Shown here: positions 15,312-28,363 of the stretch, piece by piece
Layout: each line of letters opens with the position of its first letter
Position numbering within the stretch: the first letter of the stretch is position 1
Source of the DNA: Stenotrophomonas sp. UBA2302
GTDB taxonomy: Bacteria; Pseudomonadota; Gammaproteobacteria; Xanthomonadales; Xanthomonadaceae
NCBI GenBank assembly: GCA_002345545.1
Contig: DDVW01000042.1
Location: 4,722 to 40,165 of the forward strand
Length of the DNA: 35,444 bases
Direction of reading: 5' to 3'
The notes under the pieces: generated by a model
The model's database searches: none
The model's input: the letters and a program-made list of their open reading frames with translations, nothing else
Told to the model about the DNA's origin: nothing
Program-made: the position numbers and the translations under genes

Positions 15312-18296
15312 TCATCCGCATATCCGGTTGCGCCCGTTTCGCTTGGCTTCGTAGAGCATTGCATCGGCGCGGTTGATCAGCTTTTCATGATGGGTCAGCC
15401 CCACGCGCTCGGCCACGCCCATGCTGATGCTCATCGAAAATCCCGGTGCGAAGCCGGAGGTATCGATGGCGGCCACCGCCTGACGCAATTGCTCGCAGCG
15501 CGCCAGCACGTCCTCGCGCGCAAGACCGGGGAACAGCAACACGAACTCCTCGCCGCCCCAGCGCGCGACGGGCACGCGTTTGCCGGCATGTGCGCGGATG
15601 GTGTCGGCGGCGGCGCGCAGCGCGGCATCGCCGGCGATATGCGAATACCCGTCGTTGATGCGCTTGAAATGGTCCAGATCGGCAAGGACCAGCGTCAGCG
15701 GTGTGTCATCGCGCACGGCACTGGCGAACTCCCGCGCCAGTGCTTCATCGAACGCACGCCGGTTCATCAGCCCGGTGAGTGGATCCTCGCGCGCCTGGCG
15801 CTCGAATGCCTCGGCCTGCACCCGCAGATCACGGGTGCGCTCATCCACCTGCGCACCGAGCTGGCGTTTGGCCGCCTGCAACGCATGCACGCGCCAGCGA
15901 TACAGGCCGTACAGCGCCAGCAGCGCCAGCGCCGCCAATCCGAGCCGGAAGTCCCTGCGCTGCATCAACTGCGGCTGGACCTGCAGCACGATGCGCGCCT
16001 CCTCCTGGCTCCAGCCTCCGTTGGGATGCGCGGCGGCGACACGGAACACGTACTCACCCGGCGCCAGATTGGTGAACTGCGCAAACCGCAGTGAGCCGCG
16101 CTCGACCCAGTCCGGATCGAAACCATCGAGCCGGTAGCGGTAACGGATCTTCTTGGGAATCTGATAGCTCAGCCCGGCAAAGTGCAGTTCCAGCTTGCGC
16201 GTACCCGGCGGCAGGCGGAGCGTGGTCTGCAGTGGCACGGGGCGATCGTCCACACGCACTTCTTCGATCACCACCGGCGGCGGCTTCCGGGTGAGTTCGT
16301 GGATGCGTCCGGGCGAGGTCATCGCCAGTCCCCCGGCGGTGGCGAACCAGAGCCGGCCGTCGGCCGTGCGCCACGCCGCCGGCCCGGAATTACCGTTGTT
16401 CTGCGCACTCGCCAGGCCGTCACCCTCGTCGAACCACTCCACGTCCATGGCCGCTTGCCGGCCATCGGCCATGGCCTCCAACTCGCGCCGGGCCACCCGC
16501 AACATGCCGCGGTTGGAGGTGAGCCAGAAATGGGCTTCGCCATCCTCCAGCACCTGGAATACCTTCGTCACCGGCAATCCCTGCGCCGTGCCGATCAGGT
16601 GCATGTCCTCACCACGGCGACGGATCAGGCCCTGATTGGTTGCCAGCCACAGCGTGCCGTCATCGGTTTCGTGCAGGCCGAACACATTGCTGGCAGCAAA
16701 TTCCTGCAGCGGATACGCACGGACCTGCTCGCCCTCGATCCGCGCCAGTCCGTTGGAAGTCCCCACCCACAGCACCCCGTGCCGGTCCTGGTGCAAGGCA
16801 ATGACGAAGTCGCTGGGCAAGCCCTCGGCCACGGTGTAATGCCGAATGCCGCGCACATCGACCCGGTTCAATCCACGCGAGGTGCCGACCCACAACGTAC
16901 CGTCGGCGGTTTCCAGCAACGCGCGTACCTGGTTGCCGGTCAGGCCGCTGCGGCTGTCCAGCTGACGCCGCACGCGCCCATCCCACAGCGCCACGCCATG
17001 GCTGTAGCTGCCGACCCAGACACCGCCATCACGCGCACGGGCAAGGCTGAGCAGGGAGTCACCCGGCAAGCCGTCACGACTGTCGGCCGCGCCAAACCGG
17101 CCATCGCGCAGCCAGCCCAACCCATCGCTGGTCGCGATCCAGAGCGTGCCCTGTGCATCGGCCAGCACACTGCGCACATAGGCGCTGGGCAGTCCGTCCC
17201 GCACACCGAAGGTGCTGAAAGGCGCATCACGCAGGCGCAGCAGCCCGCCATTGGTGCCGACCCACAGGCTGTCCTCGCGATCCTGCCAGAGGGCGGAAAC
17301 CTGTTCGTTGGGCAGGCCGTCGGCATTGCCGATCCGCTCCAGCCCATAGCCTTTGCGATGGCGATACAGGCCGGTGATCGTGCCCAGCCAGAGTGTCCCA
17401 TCGGCCTGCACCCGCAGCCGGGTGACGTTGCTGGGCGGCATGTCCAGCGCCAGCGGCACGAAGCGTTCCCCCTCCTGACGCCATACGCCCCGCTCCATGC
17501 CGACATGGACGCGGCCATCGGGCCCGGAAACCACGCAGAACGCCTGACCGGGCGGCAGGCCCTGCGCCGCCCCCTGTGCGATAAAACGGCCGCCGGAGTA
17601 GCGCGCCAGCCCGCCCATGGTGGCGGCCCAGATCGTGCCGTCCTCGCCTTGCAGCATTTTCAGCACCGAACGGCTGGGCAGGCCCGCCTCCATGCTGAAA
17701 GGTGTGATCACACCATTGCTGTCGATGCGCAGCACACCACTGCTGTGCGTACCGACCCACAATTCACCGTCGTGACCTTCCACAAGGTCGATGACCTGGT
17801 CGCGCGGCATGGCTTCGGCTCCGGGCCAGACACTCCAGTGACCTGCGTGATAGCGCACCACGCCACCGCTCGCCGTTCCCAGCAACAGGCCACCGTCACG
17901 CGCCAGCCGCAGGGCAAGCACCCCGCTGTCGCGCAGCGCCGGCACGTCACGCTGGTCGAAGACGCGGAACTCGATCCCGTTGTAGCGCGCCACGCCCTCC
18001 CAGGTGGCAAACCACAGATAGCCGTCGTGCGTCTGCACGATGTCATGGACCAGGTTGTGCGGCAGTCCTTCGCGGGTGGTCCAGACTTCCTTGAAATAAC
18101 CGTCCAGCGGCGTCGACGGCGAGCCCGCCGCCGGCCCTGCGCACAGACACAACAGGAGCAGCAGCCACACACCACGCACCGGCCACCAGCCTGTGGAAAA
18201 GCGCACCGGGGCAGGCAGGCATCGCGACCGGATACACGAAGACGCCCCGCTGCTTTCAGCGCACCTGTTGCAGGCGGCAGTGGCGTCATGCGGCAT
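15312..18296 (-). CDS. Diguanylate cyclase with two-propeller periplasmic sensor (Reg_prop, Y_Y_Y, GGDEF)
   Basis: The 994-residue membrane sensor makes cyclic di-GMP from two GTP. After a hydrophobic segment (about 43-55) come some 14 repeats of the DGxLWVGT/GLP type, enough for two seven-bladed propellers. A Y_Y_Y domain (about 665-765, ending PGEYVFRVAA), one membrane helix (785-799), a coiled linker and a GGDEF domain (838-994) follow. The active site is GGEEF at 914-918, with metal-site DLDHFKRIND upstream. The RxxD inhibitory site before GGEEF is absent. AGGTGA before the ATG at 18296 supports that start; a GTG at residue 31 would give a more standard signal peptide. It follows guaA. 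Confidence 0.9.
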   Translation of the reverse strand: MPHDATAACNRCAESSGASSCIRSRCLPAPVRFSTGWWPVRGVWLLLLLCLCAGPAAGSPSTPLDGYFKEVWTTREGLPHNLVHDIVQTHDGYLWFATWEGVARYNGIEFRVFDQRDVPALRDSGVLALRLARDGGLLLGTASGGVVRYHAGHWSVWPGAEAMPRDQVIDLVEGHDGELWVGTHSSGVLRIDSNGVITPFSMEAGLPSRSVLKMLQGEDGTIWAATMGGLARYSGGRFIAQGAAQGLPPGQAFCVVSGPDGRVHVGMERGVWRQEGERFVPLALDMPPSNVTRLRVQADGTLWLGTITGLYRHRKGYGLERIGNADGLPNEQVSALWQDREDSLWVGTNGGLLRLRDAPFSTFGVRDGLPSAYVRSVLADAQGTLWIATSDGLGWLRDGRFGAADSRDGLPGDSLLSLARARDGGVWVGSYSHGVALWDGRVRRQLDSRSGLTGNQVRALLETADGTLWVGTSRGLNRVDVRGIRHYTVAEGLPSDFVIALHQDRHGVLWVGTSNGLARIEGEQVRAYPLQEFAASNVFGLHETDDGTLWLATNQGLIRRRGEDMHLIGTAQGLPVTKVFQVLEDGEAHFWLTSNRGMLRVARRELEAMADGRQAAMDVEWFDEGDGLASAQNNGNSGPAAWRTADGRLWFATAGGLAMTSPGRIHELTRKPPPVVIEEVRVDDRPVPLQTTLRLPPGTRKLELHFAGLSYQIPKKIRYRYRLDGFDPDWVERGSLRFAQFTNLAPGEYVFRVAAAHPNGGWSQEEARIVLQVQPQLMQRRDFRLGLAALALLALYGLYRWRVHALQAAKRQLGAQVDERTRDLRVQAEAFERQAREDPLTGLMNRRAFDEALAREFASAVRDDTPLTLVLADLDHFKRINDGYSHIAGDAALRAAADTIRAHAGKRVPVARWGGEEFVLLFPGLAREDVLARCEQLRQAVAAIDTSGFAPGFSMSISMGVAERVGLTHHEKLINRADAMLYEAKRNGRNRICG

Positions 18297-18444
18297 CCGG
18301 CTTCACCTGTCAGGCCATGGAAATCGGGGAACGATAGCAAAGACAATCCGGCAAGCGCCGGCGAGTCCCGGGCACTACCGGCAATGGAAAGCCGACGCAG
18401 CCGGGCAGCCCTCGTCCAGGCCGCATGGAATCCGCCGGGCCGCT

Positions 18445-18501
18445 CAAAAGCAACGCCCCATAAGGGGCGCTGCACATTGCCGGTTCATTGCTGCACCGGC
18501 A
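18445..18501 (-). terminator. Hairpins downstream of guaA
   Basis: On the minus strand, reading away from guaA, the first stem pairs 18501-18495 with 18484-18478 (TGCCGGT/ACCGGCA). The second is a tight 6-bp stem, 18469-18464 with 18459-18454, around a four-base loop, followed by TTGCTTTTG. The second is a likely terminator separating guaA from the diguanylate cyclase, though the T run is broken. The remaining part of the 224-base gap (18297-18520) shows no clear promoter. Confidence 0.55.
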
Positions 18502-18520
18502 GCCGGAGGTGATTGCCGGA

Positions 18521-20086
<1,566 letters not shown>

Positions 20087-20124
20087 GTCGCCAGTACGGA
20101 TGCAATTCGGAAACGGAAGACGGA

Positions 20125-20159
20125 TACGAAAAGAGGGACACGCGAACGTCTCCCTCTTT
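20125..20159 (-). terminator. Terminator between guaB and guaA
   Basis: On the minus strand a 9-bp perfect stem pairs 20159-20151 (AAAGAGGGA) with 20138-20130 around a 12-base loop. The 3' arm ends in CTCTTTTCG, giving a short T run. It lies directly after guaB. Since guaA follows with no obvious promoter of its own, this hairpin probably allows partial read-through or sets the guaB/guaA ratio. Confidence 0.7.
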
Positions 20160-20172
20160 GCGTCGGACTGGA

Positions 20173-21693
<1,521 letters not shown>

Positions 21694-21816
21694 GGGCCTC
21701 GGCCCCACCACCGGTTCAGCCACTCCCGGTATTCAGCCAGCGCTGCGATCCGGGCATCGCCGCCCATGGCGGCCACCGCGACGGCAGCGCAAGGGCGCCG
21801 CCTCCGGCCCCGGCAA

Positions 21817-22716
21817 TCAGCGCGAAGCCGCCAGCTCGTCCGCCTCGGCGGCCTCGATGGTGTTCTGCATCAGGGTCGCCACCGTCATCGGTCCGACGCC
21901 GCCGGGCACCGGGGTGATCCAGCTGGCACGCTGCACGGCGGCCTCGAAGCCGACATCGCCGACCAGGCGCCCGTCATCGAGCCGGTTGATGCCGACATCG
22001 ATGACCACCGCGCCCGGCTTGACCCATTCGCCCGGCACCAGCTGGGGAATACCCACCGCCACCACCAGGATGTCGGCATTGCGCACGGCCTGTTCCAGCA
22101 CCTCGCGGGGGGTGAACTTGTGGCAACTGGTGACGGTGCAGCCGGCAATCAGCAGTTCCAGGCCCATCGGCCGGCCGACATGGTTGCTGACGCCGACAAT
22201 GGTGGCGTTGCGGCCACGCACCGGCTGGTCGGTATGCGCCAGCAGCGTGGTGATGCCGCGCGGCGTGCAGGGCCGCAGGCCGAATTCGCGCAGCGCCAGG
22301 TGACCCACGTTCTGCGGATGGAAACCGTCCACGTCCTTGCGCGGGTCGATACGCTGGATCAGCCGGTTGGCGTCGGGAATACCCGGCAGCGGCAGCTGGA
22401 TCAGGATGCCATGGATCTTCGGATCGGCATTGAGCTGATCGATCAGCTCCAGCAGCTGCGCCTCGGTGGTGCCTTCGGGCAGGTCGTAGTCGTACGCCTC
22501 GATACCGACCTTTTCCGCCGCCCGGCGCTTGTTGCGCACGTACACGGCCGAGGCCGGATCCCCCCCCACCAGCACCACCGCCAGCCCCGGTCGCGAATGG
22601 CCGGCAGCCAGCCGGGCGTCCACCCGCAGCTTCAGATCATCAAGCAGTTCCTCGGCGATACGGCGGCCGTCGAGGATGCGGGAAGTCGCCACGGAGGCGT
22701 CGGAAGATGCGGTCAT
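21817..22716 (-). CDS. folD: Methylenetetrahydrofolate dehydrogenase / cyclohydrolase
   Basis: FolD interconverts 5,10-methylene-THF and 10-formyl-THF with NADP+, supplying one-carbon units for purines and initiator fMet. The 299-residue protein has catalytic Lys 63 in [16 protein letters not shown], Gln 107 in GILIQLPLP and Asp 130 in [12 protein letters not shown]. The nucleotide-binding part has [11 protein letters not shown], and the protein ends [15 protein letters not shown]. The ATG at 22716 is preferred; the open frame extends upstream to 22962 but those residues do not match the family. A GACAAT box about 35 bases upstream could be its -10. It lies upstream of guaB on the same strand. 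Confidence 0.97.
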   Translation of the reverse strand: MTASSDASVATSRILDGRRIAEELLDDLKLRVDARLAAGHSRPGLAVVLVGGDPASAVYVRNKRRAAEKVGIEAYDYDLPEGTTEAQLLELIDQLNADPKIHGILIQLPLPGIPDANRLIQRIDPRKDVDGFHPQNVGHLALREFGLRPCTPRGITTLLAHTDQPVRGRNATIVGVSNHVGRPMGLELLIAGCTVTSCHKFTPREVLEQAVRNADILVVAVGIPQLVPGEWVKPGAVVIDVGINRLDDGRLVGDVGFEAAVQRASWITPVPGGVGPMTVATLMQNTIEAAEADELAASR

Positions 22717-22886
22717 GTGCGTGGGGAGGCAGCGGCGGGGACCGGCTATTGTCCCTGATTCCGGCATTCCAGACACCTCGCCTGCCGCGATGCAACCGGA
22801 CGGCGGGCAGCTTGCGAGCACGCCACGGCGCATACGTGCGCCATCGCGGCACCACGCCTGATCCATGCGTCGTCGTGCCGGTGGCT

Positions 22887-24029
22887 TCAGCCGGCGTTTG
22901 AACAGAACGCCGCGTAATCGATGTAGCCGGGGAAGATGGCGTCCGGTGCGCACAGCAGGCACTGCGGATCAACCGGCACCCGGGTTTCACGAAAGCGCAT
23001 CTGCAACGCATCAAAGCGCAGCAACCGCCCCGCCAGCGACTGCCCGGTATCCAGCAGCAGCTTCAACACCTCCGTCGCCTGCATCACCCCGGCCAGACCG
23101 GGCAGTACGCCGAGCACACCGGCCTCGGCGCAGTTCGGCGCGAATTCCGGCGGCGGTGGTTCCGGGAACAGGCAGCGGTAGCACGGCAACACGCCGCGCT
23201 GGCGACCGGCATCGAACACGCTCACCTGCCCGGTGAAACGCTCGATGGCCGCATACACCAGTGGCCTGGCATGCTTGATGCAGGCATCGTTGAGCAGGTA
23301 ACGCAACGGGAAATTGTCCGAGCCGTCGAGCACGACATCCACGTCCCGCATCAGCGCATCGATATTTTCCGCCGTCACCCGCTGCTGGATCGCCTCCACC
23401 TCGATCCGTGGATTCAGCGCCTGCAGGCGCGCCTGCGCCGACTCGACCTTCGCCATGCCGACGCTGGCTTCGGTATGGATAATCTGCCGGTGCAGGTTGC
23501 TGCGCTCCACCGTGTCATGGTCGACGATGCGCAGATGGCCCACCCCCGCCGCGGCCAGATAGAACGCCGCCGGTGCACCCAGACCGCCCGCGCCCAACAC
23601 CAGCACACGCGCCTGCTGCAAACGCCGCTGCCCGCTCTCGCCCACCTGCGGCAACAGCAGGTGGCGTGAATAGCGGTCGTAGAAATCCCGGTCACCGGCA
23701 TCGTGCAGCGGCTGCACCAGCGGCAGCCCCTCGAGCCGCCAGGCCACGGTGCCACCGGCAACGGAGAACAGCTGCGTATAGCCCGCGTCCTGCAGCGCCA
23801 GCCCCGCATGCCGGGAGCGTTTGCCGCTCTGGCACACAAGCATGACCTCACGGCCCTTCTGCCCGTGCAGGTGGCGCTCCGGATCAGCCAACAGCTCGCC
23901 CATGGCAATGCCCACCGCCCCTTCGGCCATACCACCAGCGCGCTCGTGCGCCTCGCGCACGTCGATCAGGAGCACGCCTTGCAGCTGCCGCTCGCGTGCC
24001 TGTTGCGGAGTCAGTTCACGAATATCCAT
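22887..24029 (-). CDS. moeB: Rhodanese-MoeB/ThiF fusion: sulfur carrier adenylyltransferase
   Basis: The 380-residue protein joins a rhodanese domain (about 4-108, active Cys 66 in LVCQSGKRS) to an E1-like adenylyltransferase (about 118-380). The E1 part has the ATP loop VLGAGGLG at 144-151, [14 protein letters not shown], and two zinc pairs CYRC (283-286) and CLLC (357-360). MoeB activates MoaD for molybdopterin synthesis; ThiF-like relatives act on ThiS. The rhodanese domain could deliver the sulfur in the same chain, as in human MOCS3, but here it is at the N-terminus. No moaD or thiS gene lies nearby, so the carrier is not fixed. The ATG ending at 24029 follows GATAAT by only six bases. 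Confidence 0.88.
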   Translation of the reverse strand: MDIRELTPQQARERQLQGVLLIDVREAHERAGGMAEGAVGIAMGELLADPERHLHGQKGREVMLVCQSGKRSRHAGLALQDAGYTQLFSVAGGTVAWRLEGLPLVQPLHDAGDRDFYDRYSRHLLLPQVGESGQRRLQQARVLVLGAGGLGAPAAFYLAAAGVGHLRIVDHDTVERSNLHRQIIHTEASVGMAKVESAQARLQALNPRIEVEAIQQRVTAENIDALMRDVDVVLDGSDNFPLRYLLNDACIKHARPLVYAAIERFTGQVSVFDAGRQRGVLPCYRCLFPEPPPPEFAPNCAEAGVLGVLPGLAGVMQATEVLKLLLDTGQSLAGRLLRFDALQMRFRETRVPVDPQCLLCAPDAIFPGYIDYAAFCSNAG

Positions 24030-24176
24030 GGGGTGATTATCGGCCAGGCGCGAGCGCCTCCACACAGAAACAGCCACCCGATCCGAAGACGAATCCCTGC
24101 ATCACACCTTGCCGGCCACGTGCGGGCAAAGACGGGAACAAAGGCAGGCAGCGGCATACCCCCGGCACGCCTGCAA

Positions 24177-24203
24177 ACAGAAGGGCAGCCAAGTGGCTGC
24201 CCT
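24177..24203 (-). terminator. Terminator downstream of der
   Basis: On the minus strand a 9-bp perfect stem, AGGGCAGCC with GGCTGCCCT (24203-24195 with 24190-24182), closes a four-base loop. It is followed by TCTGTTTG. It lies six bases past the der stop and ends the long minus-strand block that begins at ndk. The rest of the gap 24030-24208 shows no clear element. Confidence 0.75.
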
Positions 24204-24208
24204 GTCCA

Positions 24209-25609
24209 TCACTTGCGGCCTTTCACGTGCTTGATCAGGCGTCGCTTGGCCTTGACCTGGCGCTCGGTCAGGACATTCTTCTTGCCCTCGTAAGGGTTGG
24301 CGCCCTCGCGGAACAGGAACGTCACCGGCGTGCCGACCAGCTTGAAGCGCTTGCGGAAGAAATTCTCCAGATAGCGCTTGTATGAATCCGGCAGCTCCTT
24401 CAGGCGCGTGCCGTGGACGATGAAGGTCGGCGGGTTGCTGCCGCCCGGGTGCACATAACGCAGCTTGGAGACATGCCCGCGGATGGTCGGCGGCGGATTG
24501 GACTCGTAGGCCACCTCCAGCGCCTTGTTCACTTCGCTGGTGCTGAATTCATGCGTCGCCGAGGCGTGCGCACGATGGATCGCACGGAACAGCTCACGCA
24601 GACCGGAACCATGCATGGCCGAGATGCGCACATTCTCCGCCCACGGCACGAACCCCAGTTTCAGCGACAGCTGGGTTTCGGCCTGCTCGCGCTGGTACTC
24701 GCTCAGCCCGTCCCACTTGTTGATGGCGATGACCAGTGCACGGCCGGCATCCAGTACCGCGCCCAATACGCTGGCATCCTGATCGGTCACACCCTCGGTG
24801 GCATCGAGCATCAACACTGCGACCTGGCACTGCTCGATCGAGCGCAGCGTCTTGACCACGCTGAATTTCTCGACGACCTCATCGACCCGCGAGCGACGCC
24901 GCAGGCCGGCGGTATCGATCAGCCGGTACAGTTTGCCTTCGCGCTCCAGATCCACCGAGATCGAATCGCGGGTGGTGCCCGGTACGTCCGAGGCGATCAT
25001 CCGCTCCTCACCGAGGATGCGGTTCACCAGCGTCGACTTGCCCACGTTGGGGCGGCCGACAAAGGCGATGCGCACCCGCTCGGGATCGTCATCCAGCGTC
25101 TCGGTGGTGCCTTCTTCCGGCAGGCGCTCGATGATCTCATCGACCAGGTCATCGATGCCCTGCCGGTGTGCGGCCGATACCGCCAGCATCTCGGCAAAGC
25201 CATAGCGCGCGAACTCGGCACGCACCGCACTTTCGTCGGTACCGTCGATCTTGTTGATCAGCAGCACGGTCGGCCGTGCCAGCTTGCGCAGCCAGGCCAG
25301 GATTTCGTCATCCAGCGCCGAGGTTCCATCGCGCGCATCGACCACGAAAACGACCAGATCCGCCTCGCCGGCCGCGGCACGGGCCTGGCGCGCCGTCGCG
25401 CCCGCCAGTCCTTCCTCGTCACCGGCAATACCCCCGGTGTCAACGATCAGGAAAGGAACATCCTCATCGAGACGGCAGACACCATAGTTGCGGTCGCGGG
25501 TGACGCCCGGCTGGTCGTGGACCAGCGCGTCACGCGTGCGGGTAAGTGCATTGAAAAGCGTGGACTTGCCGACATTCGGCCGTCCAACCAGGGCGACCAA
25601 AGGCAGCAT
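24209..25609 (-). CDS. der: Ribosome biogenesis GTPase Der (EngA)
   Basis: Der is an essential GTPase with two G domains that acts in 50S subunit maturation. The 466-residue protein shows both P-loops, GRPNVGKS at 9-16 and 185-192. It has switch motifs GVTRDR and GTTRDS, DTGGI and DTAGL, and base-recognition NKID (119-122) and NKWD. The C-terminal KH-like domain covers about 355-450 ([13 protein letters not shown]), and the tail is Lys/Arg-rich. AAAGGAG upstream supports the ATG ending at 25609. It lies 13 bases after bamB, so both share a transcript. Confidence 0.98.
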   Translation of the reverse strand: MLPLVALVGRPNVGKSTLFNALTRTRDALVHDQPGVTRDRNYGVCRLDEDVPFLIVDTGGIAGDEEGLAGATARQARAAAGEADLVVFVVDARDGTSALDDEILAWLRKLARPTVLLINKIDGTDESAVRAEFARYGFAEMLAVSAAHRQGIDDLVDEIIERLPEEGTTETLDDDPERVRIAFVGRPNVGKSTLVNRILGEERMIASDVPGTTRDSISVDLEREGKLYRLIDTAGLRRRSRVDEVVEKFSVVKTLRSIEQCQVAVLMLDATEGVTDQDASVLGAVLDAGRALVIAINKWDGLSEYQREQAETQLSLKLGFVPWAENVRISAMHGSGLRELFRAIHRAHASATHEFSTSEVNKALEVAYESNPPPTIRGHVSKLRYVHPGGSNPPTFIVHGTRLKELPDSYKRYLENFFRKRFKLVGTPVTFLFREGANPYEGKKNVLTERQVKAKRRLIKHVKGRK

Positions 25610-25622
25610 CGCTTGACTCCTT

Positions 25623-26819
25623 TTATTGGGCCAACCGGAATGCGGTCAGCTTTCCATCCACGTTCTGCACCAGCAGAATCCCGTCAGCCACCACAGGTTG
25701 CGCCAGCAGCGCATCACCTCCGGCCTTCTCGCGGGCTGCCAGCTCACCGTTGTCCAGCCGCAGCCAATGCAGATAGCCCTTGTAATCGCCCACCACGGCG
25801 TAGTCGCCCTGGATGGCCGGGCCGGTCACCGAACGGCGCGCCAGCGCCTGCTGCGACCACATTGCCGCGCCGGACATCTTGTCCAGTCCATAGACCACGC
25901 CCTTGCCGTCGGTCACCAGCACATTGCCGGAAGACACTCCCAGCCCGCCCGCACCGCCATGGTCACGCGACCACAAGGGACGGCCGGTCGGCCCTTCGAT
26001 AGCCAGGGTCTCATTCTTGAAGCTGCTCACATACAGCGTATTGCCTTCCAGCACCGGCGCGCCGTCCACATCGGCCATGCGCTCCAGCTCGGTACGCCCC
26101 TCCGGCGTCCCCACCATCTGCTCCCACAACGGGCGGCCATCCTGCATGGCCAGCGCGGCCAGCGTGCCATCGTCGTTGCCGATGAACAGTACACCCGGGC
26201 CGGCCACAACCGGTGCATTGCCGCGCACCGTCAATGCGGGCAGCTCCTGTGCGTTGAACCAGCGCTGCTCGCCGCTGCCGGCATCAAGTGCCGAGACACG
26301 GCCATCATTGCTGCGCACGAACACCATGCCATTGGCCACGGCGGGCGCGCTGATCACCTCGCCCGATACCCGGGCGCGCCATTTCTCGCTCCCATCGGCG
26401 GCATCCAGCGCGATCACCTGGCCGTCCAGCGTGCCGATCACGACCAGACCCTCGCCGACACCCGGACCACCGGAAAGGCGCAGCTTCGGCTTTTTCTTCT
26501 CTTTGGCCGGTACGTACTGCCAGACCTTCCTGCCGGTCTGGAGGTCCAGTGCATGCACACCGCCCTCCACCGCTGCCGCATAGACGCGACCGTCAACCAC
26601 GACCGGCGCCTGACGCACACCGATCCGGCCCTCGCCCTTGCCGACCGAGGTCGACCATATCTTGGCGATCTTGACCGTCGGCTCGAATTTCACCAGTTCA
26701 GCCGGCTCCAGCGCCTTCTTCGCCTCGGCATCCTTCCCGGCAAACCAGCCCTTCATTGTCGAACAACCGGTCAACGACAGCGCGATCAGCGCCACGCCTG
26801 CCACATGCTTGAGCTTCAT
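25623..26819 (-). CDS. bamB: Outer membrane protein assembly factor BamB
   Basis: BamB is a lipoprotein of the BAM complex that helps BamA insert beta-barrel proteins into the outer membrane. The 398-residue protein has a lipoprotein signal with LSLTGC (Cys 19), and an eight-bladed PQQ-type beta-propeller whose blades show V.G..YA/V..DG.V.ALD...G...W. Residues around DGRPLWEQ and TGRPLWSRD fit the family. Its ATG at 26819 overlaps the yfgM stop by one base (TGATG). The bamB-der order is the same as in E. coli. Confidence 0.96.
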   Translation of the reverse strand: MKLKHVAGVALIALSLTGCSTMKGWFAGKDAEAKKALEPAELVKFEPTVKIAKIWSTSVGKGEGRIGVRQAPVVVDGRVYAAAVEGGVHALDLQTGRKVWQYVPAKEKKKPKLRLSGGPGVGEGLVVIGTLDGQVIALDAADGSEKWRARVSGEVISAPAVANGMVFVRSNDGRVSALDAGSGEQRWFNAQELPALTVRGNAPVVAGPGVLFIGNDDGTLAALAMQDGRPLWEQMVGTPEGRTELERMADVDGAPVLEGNTLYVSSFKNETLAIEGPTGRPLWSRDHGGAGGLGVSSGNVLVTDGKGVVYGLDKMSGAAMWSQQALARRSVTGPAIQGDYAVVGDYKGYLHWLRLDNGELAAREKAGGDALLAQPVVADGILLVQNVDGKLTAFRLAQ

Positions 26820-27460
26820 CAGTTGTTCTCCGCTGCAGGGTCGGCCAGGGTGCCACCGGCGTCGGCCAGCTTGGTTTCCAGCAGGCGGCGCTGCGGCGCG
26901 GCCACATCCAGCCTGCCCAGCGACTGGCGGTAGAGCTCGCGCGCCTCGTCACGCTTGTCCTGTGCGATCAGCGCATCAGCGCGGATCTCCAGCCCGGCGC
27001 TGTCCTCGGCATTGCCCAGCAGTGCCAGCGCATCGGCCGGCTTGCCGGTTTCGATCAGCAGGCGGGCGATACGCTGGTCGATCAACATCTTGAATTCGCC
27101 CTCGGCCTTCAATACCTGCAGCGTCTTGATCGCATCCTCGGCCTTGCCCGCTTCGACCTGCGCCTTGGCAAGCTCCAGCGCCGCCAGATCGGCGTAAATG
27201 CCGGCCTTGCCGCTTTCCAGCGCCGTCACCTGCTTGGCCGCTTCGTCCAGATCGCTCGACTGCAGGCTGCGCGTGACCGCTTCATAGTGCGCGTTGGCTT
27301 CAGCCAGCTTGTTCACCTGGTCCTTCTGCCACCACTGCCAACCAGCGATAGCGCCGATACCCAGAACCACTCCGCCAAAAATTCCAGCGCCATTCTGGCG
27401 AAGCCAGGTGCGGACACGTTCGCCTTGTTCGTGCTCGTCGAGCAGGTCGTCAATCGCCAT
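26819..27460 (-). CDS. yfgM: YfgM-like tetratricopeptide protein (SecYEG-associated)
   Basis: The 213-residue protein has a short cytosolic head (DDLLDEHEQGERVRTWLRQNG), one membrane helix (about 26-43) and a periplasmic TPR-like helical tail. This is the YfgM layout; in E. coli YfgM associates with the Sec translocon and periplasmic chaperones such as PpiD. Its position directly ahead of bamB matches E. coli. Its stop overlaps the bamB start by one base, so the two are coupled. In E. coli and Pseudomonas ispG and hisS lie just upstream; here rodZ is the direct neighbour. Confidence 0.88.
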   Translation of the reverse strand: MAIDDLLDEHEQGERVRTWLRQNGAGIFGGVVLGIGAIAGWQWWQKDQVNKLAEANAHYEAVTRSLQSSDLDEAAKQVTALESGKAGIYADLAALELAKAQVEAGKAEDAIKTLQVLKAEGEFKMLIDQRIARLLIETGKPADALALLGNAEDSAGLEIRADALIAQDKRDEARELYRQSLGRLDVAAPQRRLLETKLADAGGTLADPAAENN

Positions 27461-27517
27461 GCGTACTCTCGCTCTACCCTGCCGGGGAGCATTGTTGTTT
27501 TAATTGGGCGCCAGGGT

Positions 27518-28363
27518 TCAGTAGGAAACCGGTGCCACGAAGCCGTCAGAGGATACCGTAAAGCGGGCCACATTGCCGCGCTTGTAGGGCGCGAGATCAA
27601 CGTTGCCGGAAGCCTGCTGAACCTGCACTGCAGCGGCGTTGCCCAGTTTCACGCGGCCGACCTGCCCCGCCTTGTAGCTGCGCGTCTCACCGGCCGGAAC
27701 CAGCCCTTTCTCGAGCGTGGAGCCATCGGGTGCGGCAACTTCCACCCAGCTGTCCCCGCTGAAATTCAATACCAGCCCGGCCACAGGCGCTGCAGGTGTC
27801 TGCCTCGCGACGGGGGCCATCGATGCGATATAGGGAGCACGCTCCACTACGGCAGGCGCCTGCTCCCGTTCGACCACTGCAGCCGAACCTGCAGGAGACT
27901 GCGTGCCCAATCCGGCAGGCACCACATCCAGCGCCACCGTGTTGGGCGGCGTATCGGCAAGTTTCCCCTGGAAGGCGAACCAGGCCGGAACCGCCAGCAC
28001 AGCGGTGATCACGACGTAAACGGCACGCCGGCCCATGTTTTCGACAAACCGCCGCAGTCGCGGCGTGTGCGCGTGGCTGACAAGCCGCGGCGGCTCGACC
28101 GGCGCGATGCCGGCCTGCTGCAGCAGGTCTTCGATATCCACCTTCAGCAACCTGGCATAGCTGCGCAGCTGACCGCGCACGAATACCGGCGCGCCCAGCC
28201 GCTGCCATTGCTCGGCCTCAAGCGCGGTTATCACCTGCACCGGCATGCGCAATTGCGCGGCAACCTGTTCGACCGACAATCCTGCAGCCTCACGTGCCTG
28301 ACGAAGCTGCCCCCCACACCCCACCGCACCTTCAAAAGCGCAAACACCCGGATCGTTGATCAC
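27518..28363 (-). CDS. rodZ: RodZ-like cytoskeleton protein (HTH, membrane helix, DUF4115)
   Basis: RodZ links MreB filaments to the wall-synthesis machinery and helps set rod shape. The 281-residue protein has an N-terminal Cro-like HTH (about 18-85; LRQAREAAGLSVEQVA, then FVRGQLRSYARLL), a membrane helix at about 114-132 and a Pro/Ala-rich periplasmic linker. The C-terminal DUF4115 domain (about 197-270) keeps SWVEVAAPDG, LGNAAAVQV and VDLAPYKRGNVARF. The GTG at 28363 overlaps the pilF stop in a GTGA arrangement, which fixes the start and implies coupling. The first 17 residues have no match I recall. Confidence 0.9.
   Translation of the reverse strand: MINDPGVCAFEGAVGCGGQLRQAREAAGLSVEQVAAQLRMPVQVITALEAEQWQRLGAPVFVRGQLRSYARLLKVDIEDLLQQAGIAPVEPPRLVSHAHTPRLRRFVENMGRRAVYVVITAVLAVPAWFAFQGKLADTPPNTVALDVVPAGLGTQSPAGSAAVVEREQAPAVVERAPYIASMAPVARQTPAAPVAGLVLNFSGDSWVEVAAPDGSTLEKGLVPAGETRSYKAGQVGRVKLGNAAAVQVQQASGNVDLAPYKRGNVARFTVSSDGFVAPVSY

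Noticed and set aside
15312..18296. Propeller repeats as a tandem DNA repeat array
   Set aside because: The repetition is at protein level (DGxLWVGT blades); the DNA copies are well diverged and belong to one gene.
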